The translations under genes were made by a program, and so were the position numbers. The notes beneath the pieces were generated by a model. It had not been told where the DNA came from and did not search any database. It saw nothing but the letters and a program-made list of their open reading frames with translations. From NIOZ-UU13 sp048635425 (GTDB lineage: Bacteria > Planctomycetota > Phycisphaerae > Sedimentisphaerales > Anaerobacaceae), in assembly GCA_048635425.1 (NCBI GenBank), contig JAIVYN010000233.1:1-5861 (forward strand): DNA of 5,861 nucleotides, read 5' to 3'. Shown piece after piece: positions 1 through 5,375 of this stretch (its first letter is position 1; every line of letters starts with the position of its first letter).

Positions 1-848
1 CCCGCTTCATTGGCCAGTGCCAGTGCGTGCAGTACGGTATTGGTCGAGCCGCCCATCGCCATATCCAGAACAAAGGCGTTGTCTAACGATTTTTCGCTGA
101 TTATATCCAGCGGTTTGATATCTCTTTCAATAAGGGTCATAATCTGTTTGCCCGTCGCCTTATAAAGCTGTTGGCGTTTTGGGTCAACGGCCAGGATTGT
201 TCCGTTGCCGGGCAGCGCTATTCCGATTGCCTCGCAAAGACAATTCATAGAGTTGGCAGTGAACATTCCGGAGCAGCTCCCCTCGCCCGGGCAAGCGGTG
301 CATTCAAGCTCCTTTAGCTGGTTTTCATCGATTTTGCCGGCGTTAAATCCCGCAACGCCTTCAAATATGCTGATAAGGTCAACTGCTTTCCCGTCTTTTG
401 TTTTGCCTGCTGCCATAGGCCCGCCGGAGACAAAAATCGCCGGGATATTCAGCCTGACGGCGGCCATCAGCATTCCGGGTATGATTTTGTCGCAGTTGGG
501 GATGCAAACAAGGCCGTCAAAACAGTGCGCCCGTGCCATAGTCTCAACCGAATCGGCGATGATTTCACGTGAGGGCAGAGAATATTTCATACCTGTATGG
601 CCCATAGCAATGCCGTCGCAGACCGCTATTGTATTAAATTCAAAGGCAGTTCCGCCGGCGTCGCGAACAGAGTCCTTAACCACCTGTGCCACCTTGTTGA
701 GGTGAACGTGGCCGGGGACTATCTCGCAGAAGCTGTTGGCGATGCCGATGAAAGGCTTTTCGATATCGGCGTCTTTAAGGCCGCAGGCGCGAAGCAGGCC
801 GCGGTGAGGGGCACGCTGGAAACCCTTTTTGACTGTATCACTTTTCAT
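1..848 (-). CDS. ilvD: Dihydroxy-acid dehydratase, N-terminal part (cut by window edge)
   Basis: IlvD dehydrates 2,3-dihydroxy-isovalerate and 2,3-dihydroxy-3-methylvalerate to the 2-keto acids, the penultimate step of valine and isoleucine synthesis in the cytoplasm. Seen: 282 codons from an ATG at 848 with AGGAG at 859-863, 10 bases upstream. The protein opens MKSDTVKKGFQRAPHRGLL and carries family blocks AVCDGIAMGHTGMKYSLPSR (about 76-94), IPNCDKIIPGM (116-126), GEGSCSGMFTANSMN (188-202) and DMAMGGSTNT (262-271). By family knowledge C77, C119 and C192 are the likely Fe-S cluster ligands, and D78, D120 and K121 (carbamylated lysine) the likely Mg site. The NSFCEIVPGHVHL block resembles the ~550-residue form of IlvD, so roughly half the enzyme is present and the C-terminal part lies beyond the left edge. 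The related dehydratases Edd and sugar-acid dehydratases are the alternative, but the match to IlvD is closer. No frame break is seen. Confidence 0.96.
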   Translation of the reverse strand, partial: MKSDTVKKGFQRAPHRGLLRACGLKDADIEKPFIGIANSFCEIVPGHVHLNKVAQVVKDSVRDAGGTAFEFNTIAVCDGIAMGHTGMKYSLPSREIIADSVETMARAHCFDGLVCIPNCDKIIPGMLMAAVRLNIPAIFVSGGPMAAGKTKDGKAVDLISIFEGVAGFNAGKIDENQLKELECTACPGEGSCSGMFTANSMNCLCEAIGIALPGNGTILAVDPKRQQLYKATGKQIMTLIERDIKPLDIISEKSLDNAFVLDMAMGGSTNTVLHALALANEA

Positions 849-1109
849 AATCCGGTTTCTCCTATAGTGGTTGGCAAAATAATCCGAAAAAACCAAAAGC
901 TGGATTCTAACCGCTGGTTGAAAGCAAATAAAGAAAAATCGGTTGTCTTTGAAAAAAGCAAATGTATAATCGGGATTTGAATTTGACGCAAAATTAAAGT
1001 TAATTGGTTAAATGGTTAATGAGTTGATTTATGCCCTTGGTATTGGTCATTCTCCACTCACTAATTAACTACTCACTACTAACTACATTCGTGCTTGGGA
1101 GAATAAGTG
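849..1109. other. Divergent intergenic region between ilvD and lipoprotein gene
   Basis: No coding frame of interest was found here. The stretch must hold start signals for both flanking genes. A good plus-strand promoter lies at 943-970. For ilvD on the minus strand only weak candidates are visible, for example TAGAAT (complement of 904-909) without a convincing -35 box. The part from about 1000 to 1085 is low-complexity, built from short words such as GGTTAA, ACTCACTA and ACTAACTAC. Confidence 0.6.
943..970 (+). promoter_or_regulatory. Sigma70-type promoter for the lipoprotein pair
   Basis: TTGTCT (943-948, 4 of 6 matches to TTGACA) and a perfect TATAAT (965-970) are separated by 16 bases. 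Transcription would start near 977 and leave a leader of about 130 bases before the ATG at 1110. This is a by-eye prediction; the leader contains the low-complexity tract at 1000-1085. Confidence 0.5.
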
Positions 1110-2195
1110 ATGAGCCAAGCCAGAATTTATGGTTTCGCAGCGAGTGCTGTAATTTGTGCGCTGCTTCTGACGGTCGGCTGTGCCGAGCTTGCTGAGAAAA
1201 CGACCAAACCCAGGATTGAGCCGGAAGAAACCACCGAAAGAAGTATCGAACCCGAAGAAATCGTCAAGGCCGAAGTCAAACCGCAAGAACAACAGCCAAC
1301 GGTAAAGCTAACATTGAAATTCACGCCGGAGGACTTAACAACTTATAAGGTAACAACAGAAACCGAACAAAGCGTCATCTGGGAAGGCCCCGAGACAAAC
1401 AGACCTAAGCATTTTATTGGCGGTCATAGCGGCAACAGAATCGAAATGACCTTCACCCGGCGGATACAGAGCATTGATGACCAGGGCAAAGCCGTTGCTG
1501 AGATAACAATCAAAGGGCTGAAATATTTAACTAAGGTCAGGGACAATATCGTTCTGGATTTCGACAGCTCACGGGAAAAGGACCGAAATAAACCTTTAGG
1601 CAAGTTAATCGGGCAAAGTTATACCATAGAAATTACCGCTTCCGGGGAGGTTTCAAAGGTTATCGACGTAAGCAGTGCGTTGGCCGCCGTCGAGGGCAGC
1701 GCCTCAGCCAATCAAAGGGCGGCACAATTACTTTCAACCAAGGTAATCAAGGAACAACACAGCATTCCCGCACTGCCGGGAAGCCAGAAGAACCAGCTAC
1801 AGACGGGCGAGAGCTGGAGCAATATAAAGACCTTCTCTTTTGGTCCGTTAGGTTCAAAATCATACGAAAGAATTTACGAGCTAAAAGAAATCAAAGACGC
1901 GGATGAACGCCGGACCGCCATTGTCGAAATGAGCGTTGTCCCCTCATCGGAAAAAGCGAAGGAGCTGCATAAAGAGCAGGTAATAAGTTTCTTTTCTCAA
2001 ATGTTCGATAATCCTGTCGAAACATATACAGGGCAGTTAAAGCTGGACTTGACTGCGGGCAATGTCGAACAATACTTAGAAGAATTCAGGTCCGAATGGG
2101 TTGCTGTTGATACGATGCCTGGAAAAGAAAGCGAAGAACCCGATACTCTGCGAATGGGTGCGATTCGTCTCTATCGAATTGAAAGAATTGATTAG
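1110..2195 (+). CDS. Lipoprotein-like secreted protein of unknown function, copy A of a tandem pair
   Basis: 361 residues. A GTG at 1107 is directly followed by the ATG at 1110 in the same frame; ATG is chosen because GGAG at 1098-1101 sits 8 bases before it. The N-terminus has a basic start, a hydrophobic stretch (about 8-22) and a lipobox-like LTVGC with Cys24, so export and lipid attachment are likely, although the -3 residue is Thr rather than the usual Leu. Residues 31-60 form an acidic, proline-containing linker made of three 10-residue repeats. From about 65 to the end the chain looks beta-rich and alternating, with landmarks Y79..W91, GQSYTIEITASGEVSKVI (168-185), LQTGESWSNI (230-239) and NVEQY (318-322). 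The protein downstream has matching landmarks in the same order, so the two are paralogs. The pattern reminds me of the DUF6263-type proteins of Planctomycetota and Bacteroidota, from memory only. No catalytic motif is seen; function unknown. Confidence 0.88.
   Translation: MSQARIYGFAASAVICALLLTVGCAELAEKTTKPRIEPEETTERSIEPEEIVKAEVKPQEQQPTVKLTLKFTPEDLTTYKVTTETEQSVIWEGPETNRPKHFIGGHSGNRIEMTFTRRIQSIDDQGKAVAEITIKGLKYLTKVRDNIVLDFDSSREKDRNKPLGKLIGQSYTIEITASGEVSKVIDVSSALAAVEGSASANQRAAQLLSTKVIKEQHSIPALPGSQKNQLQTGESWSNIKTFSFGPLGSKSYERIYELKEIKDADERRTAIVEMSVVPSSEKAKELHKEQVISFFSQMFDNPVETYTGQLKLDLTAGNVEQYLEEFRSEWVAVDTMPGKESEEPDTLRMGAIRLYRIERID
1200..1289 (+). repeat. Three in-frame 30-bp repeats coding a 10-residue linker motif
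   Basis: Residues 31-60 of copy A read as three tandem units: TTKPRIEPEE, TTERSIEPEE and IVKAEVKPQE. The protein period is clear but the DNA units have diverged, so the repeat is old or kept by selection on the protein. It lies just after the lipidated Cys24 and probably acts as a flexible acidic tether between the membrane anchor and the folded domain (inference). Confidence 0.6.
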
Positions 2196-2246
2196 AACTA
2201 ACCTCAATTTTGCATAACTCTATAGAACTATTGAAAAGGATTTAAA

Positions 2247-3230
2247 TTGAAAACCACACTGACAATTCTAACGATTGTCATTATGAGTATCTCCGCAGGA
2301 TGCGAGTCCGGCACGCGAATAAAAGAGCCGTTAATTAAAAACAAAGAGCTCTTGACTGTAGATTGGCAGGATGGTCAGAGGCTGGAATACAAGTTCGTCT
2401 CCAGAAGAGAGATAATACTTGACTGGGACCCCACAGGGAAGCTGTCCAAATCGGACAAGAGCCCTCCTGATAAGTCTGCCGAGTCAATGGAAATGGTCGT
2501 AGCATATACACCAATCAAAATAGACCCGTATGGGCTTACTACTGTTGAGGCAACGTGTAAATCAGTCAAGGTGGCGCGAAGCAAAGGGCAACGGAAGGAC
2601 GCTGTGGAACATCTGGCCGGTAAAACTTTTACGTTTACAGTTGGGCCTACCGGAAAAATAGAGGACTATTCGCAATTGGATGAGCTGGTCAAAGAAATCG
2701 GCAAAAAAGCATTTCTACCGGACACCGGCAGGGGCAGAATTAAAGAGCTTGATATGATAAGCGATTTTCTCGCGCATCAGTGGTTTCTGTGGGATTCGGT
2801 TTCCAGTCTAAAAAACCCACCCCAAGGGGTGGCGGTAGGACAAAGCTGGAAGTCAAAACTTTCCGTGCCTTCTCCGATGGTTATGCGAAAGGCAAGAGAG
2901 GTTACGTACCGGCTCGACGAAATTCGACAGAGCGAAAAGGGACGATTGGCTGTGATAAGCAGCTCTTACAGTAAAGCTGACTCGGCTCCCCGAAGCTGGC
3001 CGATACCTTATTCCGGCAGTTTCCAAATGAAAGGGACATTTGGCTTTCTCAGCGGCTATAAGCTTCTGAGTTTGGAAGGCCGGGGCGAAGAGCTGTTCAA
3101 CATCGAGGCCGGGCGAATAGAGCAATATAATCAGCAGTACCAGATGCAGTTACAGGCCTCTATACCAATGGGCATTAGTGTAAAACCGATGATAACCATC
3201 AAACAAAATCTGACGATGGAACTAAAGTGA
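2247..3230 (+). CDS. Lipoprotein-like secreted protein of unknown function, copy B of a tandem pair
   Basis: 327 residues from a TTG start; AAAAGGA at 2234-2240 lies 6 bases upstream. The only nearby ATG (2283) would remove most of the signal peptide, so TTG is preferred. Residues 1-18 are a signal sequence ending in ISAGC with Cys19 as the lipid-acceptor residue. The mature part starts at about 34 and has the same landmarks as the gene before it: YKFVSRREIILDW (48-60) for YKVTTETEQSVIW, HLAGKTFTFTVGPTGKI (122-138) for KLIGQSYTIEITASGEV, VAVGQSWKSKL (195-205) for LQTGESWSNIK, and GRIEQY (289-294) for GNVEQY. It lacks the acidic repeat linker of copy A. The 51-base gap and the shared strand suggest one transcript. 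Probably anchored on the periplasmic face of a membrane; no enzymatic motif is seen. DUF6263-like by memory, not verified. Confidence 0.88.
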   Translation: MKTTLTILTIVIMSISAGCESGTRIKEPLIKNKELLTVDWQDGQRLEYKFVSRREIILDWDPTGKLSKSDKSPPDKSAESMEMVVAYTPIKIDPYGLTTVEATCKSVKVARSKGQRKDAVEHLAGKTFTFTVGPTGKIEDYSQLDELVKEIGKKAFLPDTGRGRIKELDMISDFLAHQWFLWDSVSSLKNPPQGVAVGQSWKSKLSVPSPMVMRKAREVTYRLDEIRQSEKGRLAVISSSYSKADSAPRSWPIPYSGSFQMKGTFGFLSGYKLLSLEGRGEELFNIEAGRIEQYNQQYQMQLQASIPMGISVKPMITIKQNLTMELK

Positions 3231-3250
3231 GCTAAAATGAGCTAAAGTGA
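3221..3250 (+). repeat. Three tandem 10-bp units over the stop codon of copy B
   Basis: ACTAAAGTGA, GCTAAAATGA and GCTAAAGTGA follow each other without a gap. The first unit contains the last sense codons and the TGA stop (3228-3230) of copy B; the other two extend into noncoding DNA and place further TGA triplets at 10-base spacing. Most simply a slippage duplication. Confidence 0.75.
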
Positions 3251-3258
3251 AACGGAGT

Positions 3259-3269
3259 GTCATTGCGAG
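3259..3269. repeat. Orphan copy of the GTCATTGCGA repeat arm
   Basis: GTCATTGCGAG here repeats, in the same orientation, the left outer arm of the larger element at 3319-3421. It has no inverted partner of its own nearby, so it looks like a remnant half of a second copy or a decayed neighbour. Confidence 0.6.
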
Positions 3270-3318
3270 CACCTGACCTGATTCTCAGGAAGTATGCAGA
3301 AGAAAATGGACCAACAAT

Positions 3319-3421
3319 GTCATTGCGAAGGAGCCGCAGGCGACTGTGGCAATCTCATTGCTTAGGTTTGAGATTGTTTCGAGGAGTTTATCCTTGAGCG
3401 AAGCGAAGGGCTCGCAATGAC
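3319..3421. repeat. Nested inverted repeat of the GTCATTGCGA family (~103 bp)
   Basis: The outer arms are GTCATTGCGA (3319-3328) and its exact complement TCGCAATGAC (3412-3421). The inner arms are CAATCTCA (3350-3357) and TGAGATTG (3369-3376), with an 11-base loop. Between the arms lie the words GGAGCCGCAGGCGACTG and GAGCGAAGCGAAGGG. Interspersed noncoding palindromes with these words (GTCATTGCGAG near GCAATCTC) are, as I recall, found in many unrelated bacterial genomes, like REP or miniature inverted-repeat elements. No open frame lies inside, and no target-site duplication was recognised. It sits between the lipoprotein pair and the HIT gene. Confidence 0.75.
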
Positions 3422-3450
3422 GCGGTGCGTCACTTTAGGCACTTTTTTTT
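3418..3450 (+). terminator. Possible hairpin plus T-tract ahead of the HIT gene
   Basis: TGACGC (3418-3423) and GCGTCA (3427-3432) form a perfect 6-bp stem with a GGT loop; eight T residues follow at 3443-3450. The 10-base gap between stem and T-tract is too long for a standard intrinsic terminator, so the call is weak. If it works it would separate the lipoprotein transcript from the HIT gene. Confidence 0.25.
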
Positions 3451-3454
3451 CTAT

Positions 3455-3459
3455 GGAGG
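3455..3459 (+). promoter_or_regulatory. Ribosome binding site that fixes the HIT gene TTG start
   Basis: GGAGG lies 10 bases before the TTG at 3470. The frame is open upstream to a GTG at 3425, but that GTG lies just past the inverted repeat, has no Shine-Dalgarno sequence, and would add 15 residues that do not look like the family. Confidence 0.7.
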
Positions 3460-3469
3460 TAATTGCAGA

Positions 3470-3979
3470 TTGGAACGTAAAAATCTATGGGCGCCGTGGC
3501 GAATTAAATACGTGCAGGGACTGGGCGAAAAGAGCGATTGCTTTATCTGCCACAATCTGGAAAATCCGCAGGATGACGACAAAAATCTTGTACTGTGGCG
3601 AACAGAAAAAAGCATCGTAATACTCAATCACTTTCCCTACAACAACGGCCATTTATTGATAGCACCGGCCCGGCACATCGGCGAGCTTGCCAAGACAAGC
3701 GAAGCCGAGCTGCTGGAAATGTTCAAGCTAATCAGAGAATCACAGAAAGTCCTGTCGTTAGCGATAAAACCTCACGGCTTTAATGTCGGTATGAATTTCG
3801 GCCGATGCAGCGGGGCGGGACTGCCCGAGCACCTGCACATTCACGTCGTCCCGCGATGGGACGGTGATACGAACTTTATGAACGTATGCAGTGACACTGA
3901 TATTATCAGTCAAAGTTTGATTGAGCTTCTTGAGCTGTTAAAACAGATAAGCAAAGAGCATAATCTGCCCGGACTGTAA
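3470..3979 (+). CDS. HIT-family protein (Ap4A phosphorylase/hydrolase-like)
   Basis: 169 residues from TTG, starting MERKNLWAPWRIKYV; the LWAPWR...Y block is the usual N-terminus of bacterial Ap4A-phosphorylase-type HIT proteins. The histidine triad is H121-L-H123-I-H125-V-V, where the middle histidine (H123) is the nucleophile that forms a nucleotidyl intermediate in this superfamily. C24-x-x-C27, with H69 in PARHI and a triad histidine, matches the zinc site seen in related HIT proteins. FPYNNGHLLIAP (55-66) and FNVGMNFG (104-111) are the other core strands. Expected role: cleavage or phosphorolysis of dinucleoside polyphosphates or AMP-linked compounds in the cytoplasm; the exact substrate cannot be read from sequence. 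It stands alone on its strand and is convergent with the small gene that ends at 3999, only 19 bases away. Length is normal and no residue of the triad is missing. Confidence 0.93.
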   Translation: MERKNLWAPWRIKYVQGLGEKSDCFICHNLENPQDDDKNLVLWRTEKSIVILNHFPYNNGHLLIAPARHIGELAKTSEAELLEMFKLIRESQKVLSLAIKPHGFNVGMNFGRCSGAGLPEHLHIHVVPRWDGDTNFMNVCSDTDIISQSLIELLELLKQISKEHNLPGL

Positions 3980-3993
3980 TGTCCGAATTTGTT

Positions 3994-4011
3994 ATATACT
4001 ATTTGGTATAT
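3994..4011. repeat. Small palindrome between convergent genes
   Basis: ATATAC (3994-3999) and GTATAT (4006-4011) are perfect inverted arms around a 6-base loop. The element covers the stop codon of the small minus-strand gene and lies 15 bases after the HIT stop. A further short pair, CGGAC (3970-3974) and GTCCG (3981-3985), overlaps the HIT stop codon. Neither has a proper T-tract, so termination is possible but not shown. Confidence 0.35.
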
Positions 4012-4157
4012 GAATTATACTTTTTCGCTTTGTTAGTTTTCTTTTTAGATATAGACTTTCCGGCTTTTGTTTCTCCATAATCCTTAGAACCGGCACTTCT
4101 TTGTTTATCCCTCATATATAAACTTGCATGAAGCTGCGTTGGAGCTCGGTACCTCAT
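3999..4157 (-). CDS. Small lysine-rich basic protein, 52 residues, coupled to the HAD gene
   Basis: ATG at 4157 to TAG at 3999. The frame is preceded by AAGGAG (complement of 4168-4173), 10 bases before the ATG, and this site overlaps the TAA stop of the HAD gene upstream, a typical arrangement for translational coupling. The protein starts MRYRAPTQLHASLYMRDK, continues with SAGSKDYGETKAGKS and ends in a tail rich in Lys, Thr and Asn (SKKKTNKAKKYNSYTK). About a quarter of residues are Lys or Arg, with almost no acidic residues, so nucleic-acid or ribosome binding is a reasonable guess but only a guess. No signal peptide, membrane segment or cysteine is present. I do not recognise the family. 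An internal ATG (codon 15) could give a shorter product but has no good ribosome binding site. Confidence 0.62.
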   Translation of the reverse strand: MRYRAPTQLHASLYMRDKQRSAGSKDYGETKAGKSISKKKTNKAKKYNSYTK

Positions 4158-4167
4158 TGCTATTATT

Positions 4168-4173
4168 CTCCTT
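4168..4173 (-). promoter_or_regulatory. Ribosome binding site of the small basic protein, overlapping the HAD stop
   Basis: The complement reads AAGGAG; its first two bases are shared with the TAA stop (4172-4174) of the HAD gene. Ribosomes ending HAD translation could reinitiate at the ATG at 4157. This site is the main reason to believe the short frame. Confidence 0.65.
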
Positions 4174-5044
4174 ATGAGCTATACTTCCTTGACTGCCTAA
4201 AGGATTCTCTCTCATATCGAATCCCTTCGACAATAACCCCTAACAATAACTTTATCAAACGGTCAAGCTCAGTTCCACTCTTATAATCCGCCTGAGCAAT
4301 AAAATTCACTCTTTCGGCTTTCAATAACTGCTTGCATATCTGCTTACCCCGAGAGCTGTAAGGCTTATAAACGGCAATAGCATACCCGCCATTTTTTCTA
4401 ATTACCGTCATACATGGAACATCTGTCAGCCCATCGCCGATATACAGGATGTTTTGAAAAGGTATGGGCCGAAGATGCATAGGCATATGAAGATTAATGT
4501 TTTCATTCAGGTTCTCTTTGCCTTTATTAATTCTGAAAATGAACTGAGTTTTTAGCGTATCATTCACTACTACATTTGGGAAAGTTGCTGCTCCATACTC
4601 GTTGTAATAATATTCTGAAGCAAATACTTTATAAAAATACCTGGCTATACTCGTTCCTGAGATTATCTCTTTTAAGCCCGCTGAAATTACGTAATGCCTG
4701 ACTTCTATGCCGCGGCCAAATTGCTTTTTAATATAGTCATTTATTCGCTTAAAATAAGTTTGAACACCCGGGAAATAATTGATCTTTTTCGCCAATTCTC
4801 TCAGCATCTCAGCAGTGACTGGGAAATGTCTGGATTTGGATTTCTCAAGCATCAAACGCATATAGGCTACAATTCCTTCACCATTCGTTTGCGCAGACTC
4901 CTGATTTACCTGTTTCCAAAACTTCTTTCCGTCCTTGATGCCGATTTCCGGCAAGATGGTGTATTCCTGCATTGGCTGGGGAGTCAGCGTCCCGTCAAAA
5001 TCATAAACGATTGCGATAACATTATGCTTAAATTCTTTGCTCAC
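4172..5044 (-). CDS. HAD-superfamily phosphatase (phosphoserine-phosphatase-like fold), substrate unknown
   Basis: 290 residues from a GTG at 5044, giving MSKEFKHNVIAIVYDFDG. All four HAD motifs are visible: motif I DFDGTLTP with nucleophile D15 and acid/base D17, motif II serine S121 in VISAG, motif III probably K174 in FRINKGK, and motif IV GDGLTD with D204 and D208 for Mg binding. Between motifs I and II lies a ~100-residue, largely helical cap (C1-type position), as in the phosphoserine-phosphatase group. YIGDGLTDVPCM and the late DYKSGTELDRL block are typical of the group. A soluble cytoplasmic phosphomonoesterase is expected. Start choice: GTG 5104 falls inside the promoter and is excluded; ATG 5065 (297 residues) is possible but, like GTG 5044, lacks a strong ribosome binding site. 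GTG 5044 is preferred because HAD proteins usually have motif I near residue 10-15. It is the first gene of a two-gene unit with the small basic protein. Confidence 0.9.
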   Translation of the reverse strand: MSKEFKHNVIAIVYDFDGTLTPQPMQEYTILPEIGIKDGKKFWKQVNQESAQTNGEGIVAYMRLMLEKSKSRHFPVTAEMLRELAKKINYFPGVQTYFKRINDYIKKQFGRGIEVRHYVISAGLKEIISGTSIARYFYKVFASEYYYNEYGAATFPNVVVNDTLKTQFIFRINKGKENLNENINLHMPMHLRPIPFQNILYIGDGLTDVPCMTVIRKNGGYAIAVYKPYSSRGKQICKQLLKAERVNFIAQADYKSGTELDRLIKLLLGVIVEGIRYERESFRQSRKYSS

Positions 5045-5093
5045 ACTTACTACCCATAGCGTCATCGGGGAATGTAATAGTTCTGAAAAACGA

Positions 5094-5123
5094 ATAGTAT
5101 CCACTTTGCGGCTGGTTTGTCAA
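5094..5123 (-). promoter_or_regulatory. Sigma70-type promoter of the HAD gene
   Basis: On the minus strand a perfect TTGACA (complement of 5118-5123) is followed after 16 bases by GATACT (complement of 5096-5101, 4 of 6 matches), or after 18 bases by TACTAT (complement of 5094-5099). Transcription would begin near 5087, leaving a short leader of about 20 or 40 bases before the two remaining start codons. It makes the in-frame GTG at 5104 impossible as a start on this transcript. Confidence 0.6.
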
Positions 5124-5255
5124 ATGCCATTTTTCAAAAAGCAGCAGCTTTTCTACGAAATCCAGCCGGAACCATTGGACACAGATTGACACTGTATTGA
5201 AATAGCCGCGAAAAGGCACAAAAGACACGAAAAAGAATTAAACGCGGATTGCTAT

Positions 5256-5285
5256 CGTATCTCGTGAAGCGTGAAGCGTATCTCG
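5256..5285. repeat. Composite direct repeats
   Basis: CGTATCTCG occurs at 5256-5264 and 5277-5285. Between them TGAAGCG is tandemly duplicated at 5265-5271 and 5272-5278, the last two bases shared with the second CGTATCTCG. The unit lies directly before the 5291 hairpin. Confidence 0.65.
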
Positions 5286-5290
5286 CCAGA

Positions 5291-5311
5291 TGAGGCCGAT
5301 GGTCGGCCTCA
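5291..5311. repeat. Perfect 9-bp hairpin
   Basis: TGAGGCCGA (5291-5299) and TCGGCCTCA (5303-5311) pair perfectly around the loop TGG. No T-tract follows on either strand, so it is not a standard intrinsic terminator. It lies between the end of the DprA-like fragment and the HAD promoter, both on the minus strand. Confidence 0.6.
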
Positions 5312-5375
5312 ATCGGCTATACACTAAATACTATCGATTTAGCCATGTAGGGCTTGATATTTCGCACCTCTTACT

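Larger units (their letters stand above)
5124..5375. other. Gene-free stretch with short repeats
   Basis: No frame here has a ribosome binding site or a recognisable product. Together with the promoter and leader it makes about 330 bases without a gene. It contains direct repeats at 5256-5285, a 9-bp hairpin at 5291-5311, and words such as GGCACAAAAGACACGAAAA (from 5214) that look like decayed intergenic repeat material. Confidence 0.55.

Noticed and set aside
205..980. Two overlapping plus-strand open frames (205-705 and 597-980)
   Set aside because: They lie antisense to the clearly conserved ilvD frame, have no ribosome binding sites and give compositionally odd proteins with no recognisable motif.
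2853..3125. Minus-strand frame of 90 residues inside copy B
   Set aside because: Antisense to a convincing secreted protein, without a ribosome binding site or recognisable domain.
3221..3421. CRISPR-like array
   Set aside because: The repeats are only 10 bases, or are inverted arms with unequal spacing; there is no regular spacer pattern and no cas gene.
3425..3469. N-terminal extension of the HIT protein from GTG 3425
   Set aside because: It begins next to the inverted repeat, passes through the T-tract giving HFFFY-like residues, and the good GGAGG is placed for TTG 3470.
4694..5059. Plus-strand frame of 121 residues
   Set aside because: Antisense to the HAD gene, whose four motifs are intact; no start signal.
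5028..5228. Minus-strand frame of 66 residues upstream of the HAD gene
   Set aside because: It covers the HAD promoter and the beginning of the HAD gene in another frame, and has no supporting signal.
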